Of a stretch of 64,000 nucleotides of DNA, positions 58,198 through 64,000 are shown piece by piece; within the stretch, counting starts at the first letter, position 1, and the number at the start of each line of letters is the position of its first letter. The translations under genes and the position numbers were made by a program. Source of the DNA: Cricetomys ansorgei (lineage: Eukaryota; Chordata; Mammalia; Rodentia; Nesomyidae); assembly GCA_026225945.1 (NCBI GenBank), contig JAMJFZ010000199.1, forward strand, positions 65,640,001-65,704,000. The letters run 5' to 3'. The notes under the pieces are model-generated. The model was not told the origin of the DNA. It made no database searches and saw nothing but the letters and a program-made list of their open reading frames with translations.

Positions 58198-60075
58198 ATG
58201 AAATTGGCTTTACAAGAACTTCTCCGCACTCGCGGAATTAAGATAAAAGATAAGATCATAGTTCAATTTTTGCAGGAGGTGGATACCATAGCCCCGTGGT
58301 TTGCAGCTACAGGTAAGGTGACCATTCCAAGTTGGGATAAACTGGGAAAAGATTTAGATTTTGCCTGGGAACAAAAAACCTTAAAGGGTGGAGTGAGAAG
58401 AGTCTGGAAAATGATACGTAGCTGTTTAGAAGATGAAGACTGCCGAGAGGCTGTACAAGCCTCTGCTGAGGCATTGGAGGCAGTAAAGGAAGCGCGTTCT
58501 GAAGGGTCATCCATAAGCGGAAAAAAGGGGCGAAAGAGAGAAAAGCTTTATCCAGACTTAAGAGAAGAGTTACAAAAGGTCGAAAGTGGTAGCGATAGTA
58601 TTACGGGAGAAAGCCACTCTAGTGATTCCGAAAGGAGCCGCTTTAGTGATTCTGAGCAAGATCTAGAAGAAATTAAAAGGGGGGTTAAGGCATTATTAAA
58701 CAAGATGGAGGCTTCATTATTAAACAAGATGGAGGCTCTTTCTAAGACAAAGAAAAAAGATGGCGGAAAAGGAAAGGGACTAGAAGAAAAACAGGAAGAA
58801 GACAAGGGAGCTCCACCCAAATGGGAGGAGCCTTCTTTGCCCGGAAAAGGAAAGGGACCAGAGGAGAAACAGGAAGGAGACAGGAGAGCTCCGCCCAAGT
58901 GGGAGGAGTCTCCTTTGCCCTGCCCTTATGTGGAGGCGGCGCCTAATGCTTCATCATGTTCCTTTTGTCCTCAGACGTGGAAGGAGGCTTCATCCGCCTC
59001 CTTAGCCTTCCCTGTGTTTGCAGGTGCTAATAATCAGAGATATTATGAGCCTTTGGATTTCAAACAATTAAAAAACTTAGCAGAGTCAGCAAGAACTTAT
59101 GGTGTAAATGCCTCTTTTACACAGGCACAGTTGGAGCGTCTGGCAGCAGCAGCCATGACTCCTAATAATTGGATGAGTTCCGTAAAAGCTTGTTTGACAT
59201 TGGGACAATATTTAGATTGGAAATCAATTTATGCTGATTTAGTACAAACACAGGCTCGACTTAATGCTGCGCCCCCTACTAATCAGCCAGCCTGGAATTT
59301 TGATATGCTTATGGGACAAGGACAGTGGGCAAATAATCAGACTGCTCTCCCTCCACAAGTGTATGAGCAGATTAATGACGCAGCCATAAAAGCTTGGAAG
59401 GCCTTGCCTAATAAAGGGGAAGTGACAGGTAATCTTACTAAGATAATCCAGGGACCAACAGAGCCTTTTTCAGATTTTGTAGCCAGAATGATGGAAGCTG
59501 CAGGAAGAGTTTTTGGGGATCCTGATTCTGCCATGCCTTTGGTTGAACAATTAATTTATGAACAATGTACAAAAGAATGTAGAACAGCTATTACCCCATG
59601 GAAACCTAAGGGATTGACAGCATGGATGAAGGCTTGTAGAGAAGTAGGAGGTCCATTATCCAATGCTGGTTTAGCTGCCGCAGTTTTACAGCTTCACAGG
59701 GGGAGGGGAAACACTCAAGGGACATGTTTTAAATGTGGACGTCAGGGACATTTTAAGCGGAATTGTCCTAATAAAGAATTATCTAAAGAGGGATCTAGAT
59801 CAGGAATATGTCCAAGGTGTAGAAAGGGAAACCATTGGGTTAATGAATGCAGATCCGTTAAGGATATTGATGGAAAACCATTGATTTCAAGATATGGTGG
59901 AACTCATCCAAAAAACGGTCAACAGGGCCCTCGACCCCAGGGCCCGACACAAATATATGGGGCAGTAGAGAATCAGGAGGGACAGACTCCCAACATTCCG
60001 AGTCAAAAGGCCCGAAAAGGGCCACACCCGGTTCTGCCGGATTGGACCTCTGTTGCACCACCAGACTCGTATTAA
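58198..60075 (+). CDS. gag polyprotein (matrix, capsid, nucleocapsid), open
   Basis: Structural polyprotein of 625 codons. The start is the first ATG; the frame is open upstream to 58120 but only through a GTG. Residues 1-95 resemble the betaretroviral p10 matrix domain (LLRTRG-KIK, APWF at 32-35), but there is no Met-Gly, so no N-myristoylation signal. A charged Ser/Lys/Glu-rich linker (about 100-260) holds two in-frame tandem duplications (24 bp and 78 bp). Capsid starts near P272 (FPVFAG). The major homology region is at about 418-437 (QGPTEPFSDFVARMME). Two CCHC knuckles lie at C510-C523 and C538-C551. The reading frame ends after the gag-pro frameshift site, as in betaretroviruses. No PPxY or PTAP late motif was seen. 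Confidence 0.93.
   Translation: MKLALQELLRTRGIKIKDKIIVQFLQEVDTIAPWFAATGKVTIPSWDKLGKDLDFAWEQKTLKGGVRRVWKMIRSCLEDEDCREAVQASAEALEAVKEARSEGSSISGKKGRKREKLYPDLREELQKVESGSDSITGESHSSDSERSRFSDSEQDLEEIKRGVKALLNKMEASLLNKMEALSKTKKKDGGKGKGLEEKQEEDKGAPPKWEEPSLPGKGKGPEEKQEGDRRAPPKWEESPLPCPYVEAAPNASSCSFCPQTWKEASSASLAFPVFAGANNQRYYEPLDFKQLKNLAESARTYGVNASFTQAQLERLAAAAMTPNNWMSSVKACLTLGQYLDWKSIYADLVQTQARLNAAPPTNQPAWNFDMLMGQGQWANNQTALPPQVYEQINDAAIKAWKALPNKGEVTGNLTKIIQGPTEPFSDFVARMMEAAGRVFGDPDSAMPLVEQLIYEQCTKECRTAITPWKPKGLTAWMKACREVGGPLSNAGLAAAVLQLHRGRGNTQGTCFKCGRQGHFKRNCPNKELSKEGSRSGICPRCRKGNHWVNECRSVKDIDGKPLISRYGGTHPKNGQQGPRPQGPTQIYGAVENQEGQTPNIPSQKARKGPHPVLPDWTSVAPPDSY
59910..59962 (+). promoter_or_regulatory. 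gag-pro -1 ribosomal frameshift signal
   Basis: The slippery heptamer A AAA AAC is at 59910-59916, in register with gag codons. After an 8-nt spacer come GGGCCCT (59925-59931) and AGGGCCC (59939-59945), a perfect 7-bp stem with a 7-nt loop. The loop's CCCC (59935-59938) can pair with GGGG at 59959-59962, forming an H-type pseudoknot of the kind known at betaretroviral gag-pro junctions. The new frame leads straight into the dUTPase domain. Confidence 0.8.
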
Positions 60076-60364
60076 CCCCCCAAATGGGAGTACAGCCTGT
60101 GGACACTGACCTTAAGGGACCTTTGCCTCCAAATTCCGTGGGCTTAGTAATTGGCCGTGCATCTGCTACATTTGGAGGGTTGGTAATTCATCCTGGTGTA
60201 ATTGATTCAGATTTTGAAGGAAGAGTTAAAATTTTGATTTCACCCCCCGAGGCATTACTGCAATCTCCCCCGGGGATAAAATTGCTCAATTGGTGTTCCC
60301 AGTTTACATTCTACATTTCCAGCAAAACAAGAGAAAAGAGGAGATAAAAGTTTTGACTCTTTAA
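59916..60364 (+). pseudogene. dUTPase domain of pro, frame-disrupted
   Basis: Read in the -1 frame from the slip site. Motifs PGSAGLDL, then GRASATFGG and HPGVIDSDFEG (about 60150-60221) are those of a trimeric dUTPase, which hydrolyses dUTP and in betaretroviruses precedes protease. The match then jumps: the conserved C-terminal motif ISPGDKIAQ is found in another frame at 60263-60289, and the segment leading to protease is in the third frame from about 60301. Each jump is equivalent to loss of one base (or gain of two), so dUTPase and downstream pro cannot be made as one chain from this copy. Confidence 0.85.
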
Positions 60365-60843
60365 AACATGATGGTATATTTCTTTCCCTTGATTTGGACC
60401 AGCGTCCATTAATAAAGTTGACAGTTAATGGAAAATCTATTTTGGGTCTGTTGGACACAGGAGCTGATCGTAGCATAATTGCTAGTAAAGATTGGCCTCC
60501 TGATTGGCCTATTCAAGCCTCCTCACAAACATTACAAGGTCTTGGATATGCCAAATCACCTGACATGAGTGCCAGAGAACTTCCTTGGATGGATTCAGAG
60601 GGGCACAAAGGGGCTATTAAGCCATTTGTGTTGGACCTGCCTGTTAGTTTATGGGGAAGAGATCTCTTAAAAGAAATGAATTTGAAATTGACCAATGAGG
60701 AAGGTTATTCTTCAACCTCTAAGACAATGATGAAGAATATGGGATGGCACCCTTCTCATGGCCTTGGCAAATTTTTACAAGGTCGTACGAGCCCAGTTCA
60801 AGTCTCTCCTAGACCACACCAACAAGGTCTGGGTTTTTCCTAG
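60301..60843 (+). CDS. Retroviral aspartic protease with C-terminal G-patch (partial pro)
   Basis: An open segment of 181 codons including stop. Its 5' limit is set by the frame break, not by a start codon; the first ATG in it (60370-60372) lies before the protease core. The active-site loop LLDTGADRS has DTGA at 60454-60465. [12 protein letters not shown] near 60655-60690 is the conserved protease C-terminal helix. It continues into a G-patch, with [15 protein letters not shown] and a closing GLGFS, as in betaretroviral pro. The frame ends at TAG 60841-60843, overlapping the pro-pol slip site. The protease fold looks complete, but the upstream disruptions separate it from the gag-pro frameshift product. 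Confidence 0.88.
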   Translation, partial: SLHSTFPAKQEKRGDKSFDSLKHDGIFLSLDLDQRPLIKLTVNGKSILGLLDTGADRSIIASKDWPPDWPIQASSQTLQGLGYAKSPDMSARELPWMDSEGHKGAIKPFVLDLPVSLWGRDLLKEMNLKLTNEEGYSSTSKTMMKNMGWHPSHGLGKFLQGRTSPVQVSPRPHQQGLGFS

Positions 60844-60910
60844 GGGCCACTGAGGAAAATATACCTATTACCTGGAAAACTGAGGATCCAGTCTGGGTTC
60901 CTCAGTGGCC
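60831..60910 (+). promoter_or_regulatory. pro-pol -1 ribosomal frameshift signal
   Basis: The heptamer G GGT TTT at 60831-60837 is in register with pro, one codon before the pro stop. After a 7-nt spacer, GGCCACTGAGGAA (60845-60857) and TTCCTCAGTGGCC (60898-60910) form a perfect 13-bp stem around a 40-nt loop. The loop has its own CTGG/CCAG pairing. Frame -1 from here reads into pol. Confidence 0.78.
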
Positions 60911-63518
60911 ATTATCCTCAGAAAAATTAGCAGCTGCTCAATCTTTAATAAAAGTACAATTACAGATGGGACATATTAGACCCTCGGTTTCACCATGGAA
61001 TACTCCCATATTTGTTATTAAAAAGAAATTAGGAAAATGGAGGTTGTTACATGATTTGCATGCCATTAATGCCCAAATGCAGATTATGGGGCCTATTCAA
61101 CGTGGACTTCCACTATTGACTACGTTACCCCAAGCGTGGCCCATTATAGTGATCGATATAAAAGATTGTTTTTTCTCCATTCCCCTATGTAACAAAGATT
61201 GTGAATGATTTGCTCTTACATTACCTTCTATAAACCATGAACAGCCAGACAATCGCTATGAATGGGTTGTGCTTCCTCAAGGGATGGCTAATAGTCCGAC
61301 TATGTGTCAGTTGTTTGTTGCTACAGCCATTGAACCTATAAGATTAAAATTTCCTGTGCTAAAATGTTTACATTATATGGATGATATTTTATTATCAACA
61401 AAAGATGAATATATTTTACAAGAAGCCTATGCTTTATTAGTAAAGATTTTACAAAAACAAGGATTGTTTATAGCCCCTGAAAAGGTTCAACAAGATTCTA
61501 TAGTGTCGTATTTAGGAGCTAAGATTGAGCCTCTTGAGGTTAAGCCTCAAAAGGTTGAGATTCGTTTGGATTGCTTAAATACCTTAAATGATTTTCAAAA
61601 ATTGTTGGGAGATATTAATTGGGTTAGGCCATATTTAAAAATTCCTAATTATCAACTTCAACCTTTATATGATATTTTATGTGGAGATCCCGCTTTAGAT
61701 TCACCAAGAATATTGACCACCGAGGGGCGAAAAGCCTTAGATTTAATAGAAACAGAGTTAACAAAAATGTCCCTACGACGATATCAACCCTCAGAGGATA
61801 TTTTATTACTGATTTTTAAAACAAAAATTCAACCCACCGCTGTGTTATGGCAACATGGACCATTAAAATGGATTCATCCAAAGATTTCAGTAGCCAGAAC
61901 TCTTGAATATTATCCTACTACTGTAGCTGTATTAGCCTTAGAAGGTGTACAACAGTGTTTACAATTTTTTGGTGTGGAGCCATCCAAAATTATTATACCC
62001 TTTAGTAGTAATCAGTTACAGATTTTGTGTGCTACCGTAGATGATTGGGCAGTGCTAAAATGTGGGTGTAGTGCAGAATTTGATAATCATTATCCTCAAC
62101 ACCCTTTAATACAATTTTTTGAATCCCATCCTATTGTTTTTCCAAAAATAACTAAAAATAGCCCTTTAATTGGTGCTGCTGTTATATATGCTGATGGTTC
62201 CAAAAATGGATGTGGATCATATAAATATAATGATGATGACCCTATGGTAATTCAGTTTGCTCCCGCCTCTCCTCAAATTATAGAATTAAAGATTGTTATA
62301 GAAGTTTTTGATAAATTTAAAGAACCTTTTAATTTAATATTAGACTCGTTGTATGTGGTAAATATTTTAAAAGTTTTAGAAGCTACTGGTAAGATAAAGT
62401 TAGGTAGTCCTATTTATAGTTTGTTACGGTTATTACAAAATTTAATATGGGAACGTAGATTTCCTTTCTTTGTGCAACATGTGCGAGCCCATACAGGATT
62501 GCCTGGACCCATTAGTTCTGCTAATAATGAAGTTGATATGGCCACACGTAGAGAGTTTATTTTTACCAATATTTTGGATTCTCCAGTAGCGTTAGCTACC
62601 CAATTTCATAAAAATTTTCATGTTAATGCAAAAACTTTACAAATAAAATTTAAACTCCCTAGAGAACTAGCTAGACAAATCGTGGTCCATTGCCCGGATT
62701 GTGCCATCCATACTCACCCCCCCGGGGTAGGAGTAAATCCGAAAGGCTTGTTGCCTTTACATTTATGGCAAATGGACGTGACCCATTTTTCTGAATTTGG
62801 AAAATTAAAATATGTTCATGTGTCTGTAGATACCTGCTCAGGTCTTATTTTTGCTTCCCCCTTGTCAGGCGAAAAGGCCAGAGATGTCATTCGCCACTGC
62901 CTGGAGGCATGGGCAGCGTGGGGCAAACCTCAAGAATTAAAAACTGATAATGGTCCTGGCTATACAGCAGCCTCCTTTAAATCATTTTGTAACCAAATGC
63001 AAGTGTCCATAAAACATGGACTGCCTTATAATCCACAGGGTCAAGGAATAGTGGAAAGAGCACATCGTACTCTTAAAGAATGCCTAATGAAACAAAAAGG
63101 GGGAATTGGTCATGGCTGTACCCTGAGGGAACGTGTCTCCCTTGCCCTCTTTACTTTAAATTTTTTACAACTTGATGTAAATGGTTGCTCTTCTGCAGAG
63201 CGTCATACTAATTGGCATAATAATAAGAAGGGTTATGTCAAATGGAAAGATGTCTTGACTGGACAATGGAGTGGACCAGATCCTGCTCTGGCCTGGACAA
63301 GGGGTTCTGTTTGTGTTTTTCCACAGAATCAAGAAAATCCAATTTGGGTGCCGGAGAGGCTGACACGGATAATAAAAACAGTTCCTGATCACCAGGATAA
63401 AGATACACTCCCTGATTCAAGTGGTAACACTCCTATTGATGTTAATTCATTTGAGCCAAACTCTAGAGCTTTGGGCGGTGGCCAGGACATGGCCAGTGCC
63501 AATGCCGGTTCACAGTAA
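60837..63518 (+). pseudogene. pol (reverse transcriptase, RNase H, integrase) with one in-frame stop
   Basis: 894 codons from the slip site to TAA. RT: motif [14 protein letters not shown], then a TGA at codon 124 (61206-61208), then LPQGMANSP and the catalytic YMDD at 61374-61385 (codons 180-183). RNase H: D453 (ADGSKNG), E483, D503 (DSLYVV), D567 (NNEVD). Integrase: HHCC as H591, H595, C619, C622, and the D,D-35-E core as D647, D704, E740, with a C-terminal domain rich in Trp/Pro/Val. Apart from the stop, which could be CpG decay of an Arg codon, all catalytic residues are present. The frame after the stop is open for 769 codons. The copy cannot make full-length Pol unless the stop is read through. 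Confidence 0.94.
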
Positions 63519-64000
63519 TTCAACAACACTTCCGGCTTTCTTTTCTACAAGTTGTATTGGAGATGTTCCCTGTATTATACCTTCGTTAGAGGAAAAATCT
63601 TATTCTTCTACAAATTTTTCCTTAGTTGGTACTCTTTGCTTTCATATAAAGCCTGATAAGTCAAAATTACCATGTATACATCTTATAAGAGGTGTTTTAG
63701 CCAATTGGCTGGATCCTCTTGGGAACAATAAGAATGACTTTGATACGATTATTGATGCGTTGAAGAAGGAGAATTCAGGACAGTTTGCAGGGAAAGGTGA
63801 TATAAGTATCTATGATAAAGTTTCATAAAAAATTACCACATTGATTATACTTCATAATGGCACAATGCCTGTTAGATCCAGTGTTTTTATCCAAAATTCC
63901 ACTAATAGACGTATACTTCCTTACTGCTCTCCATATCTAGAGTTTCCTCCTGTATTCTCTCCTTGTCAGAGCAGTGTACATAGACTTAAACAGATTTCCA
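63439..64000 (+). pseudogene. env-like frame, 5' part, one stop, cut by window edge
   Basis: It overlaps the last 80 bases of pol in a different frame, as env commonly does. The first ATG is at 63439. The frame is open to TAA at 63826-63828 (129 codons) and, after that single stop, stays open in the same frame to the window end. Several N-glycosylation sequons (NST, NFS, NGT, NST) and spaced cysteines suggest a surface glycoprotein, but I cannot match it to a known env family. No obvious hydrophobic signal peptide follows the ATG, so the true start may be supplied by splicing from the leader donor. The transmembrane subunit would lie outside the window. Confidence 0.6.

Larger units (their letters stand above)
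57630..64000 (+). mobile_element. Class II (betaretrovirus-like) endogenous retrovirus, 5' LTR to env, 3' end outside window
   Basis: The order is 5' LTR, tRNA primer site, leader with splice donor, gag, dUTPase-protease-G-patch, pol, then an env-like frame cut by the window edge. The class is shown by a betaretroviral matrix-type N-terminus, two CCHC knuckles, the dUTPase-protease-G-patch order, and gag/pro/pol in successive -1 frames. At least two frame disruptions in the dUTPase part, one pol stop and one env-like stop make it defective as it stands. The LTR of 314 bp and the rodent host suggest a relation to mys/mysTR (MYSERV)-type elements, which is a guess from memory. IAP-like is the main alternative. 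Confidence 0.95.

Noticed and set aside
58548..58898. 116-codon minus-strand frame
   Set aside because: Shadow of gag, antisense of the charged linker with its tandem repeats.
63421..63438. GTG start for the env-like frame
   Set aside because: The first ATG in frame is 63439; the GTG is not a credible eukaryotic start.

Overview
This 64 kb window looks like rodent nuclear DNA from a gene-poor, repeat-rich region. The evidence is a mix of rodent-restricted interspersed repeats: B1, B2/B3, B4 and ID-like SINEs, a URR1-type hAT element, rodent-type L1 3' ends and a MaLR-like LTR element. It also has many long (CA)n, (CT)n, (AT)n and (TTCC)n tracts and a class II (betaretrovirus-like) endogenous retrovirus. 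The antisense B1 copies share a TGTTGTAA/TGTTGTCA-type block and an AACTCACAGAGATC block. I read these as closer to cricetid (hamster, vole, deer mouse) B1 than to the usual Mus type, but the species is an inference.

From 1 to about 57.6 kb I find no convincing cellular protein-coding exon, tRNA or rRNA gene. Short open frames there are spurious: they lie in microsatellites or SINEs, or show no recognisable domain. The stretch holds a MaLR-like element with two LTRs (8.4-10.5 kb), a SINE cluster (19.2-20.3 kb), B1 copies with clear target-site duplications (23.4 and 39.8 kb), a URR1 hAT element with a 7/8-matching target duplication (28.2 kb), two L1 3' ends (26.6-27.1 and 31.4-32.1 kb) and a decayed minisatellite (40.9 kb).

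The most layered non-viral locus is 45.0-49.4 kb. An antisense L1 fragment is interrupted by (TTCC)n tracts and an inverted duplication of about 390 bp. A rodent interspersed repeat follows, split by a CTGACT-rich repeat, which is in turn split by a 943-bp solo LTR with a 6-bp target duplication. A second, uninterrupted copy of the CTGACT-rich repeat lies at 51.7-52.6 kb and acts as a natural empty site.

From 57630 to the window edge lies a plus-strand provirus: 5' LTR (314 bp), primer-binding site, splice donor, gag, dUTPase-protease-G-patch, pol (RT, RNase H, integrase) and the start of an env-like frame. The 3' half of env and the 3' LTR are outside the window. The primer-binding site is an 18/18 complement of tRNA-Ile(AAU), where class II elements more often use Lys or Phe. 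gag, pro and pol lie in three successive -1 frames. Each junction has a canonical slippery heptamer followed by a stem: a 7-bp stem with pseudoknot potential at gag-pro, and a perfect 13-bp stem at pro-pol. Gag is fully open. The dUTPase region has at least two frame disruptions, pol has one in-frame stop, and the env-like frame has one stop, so this copy is defective.
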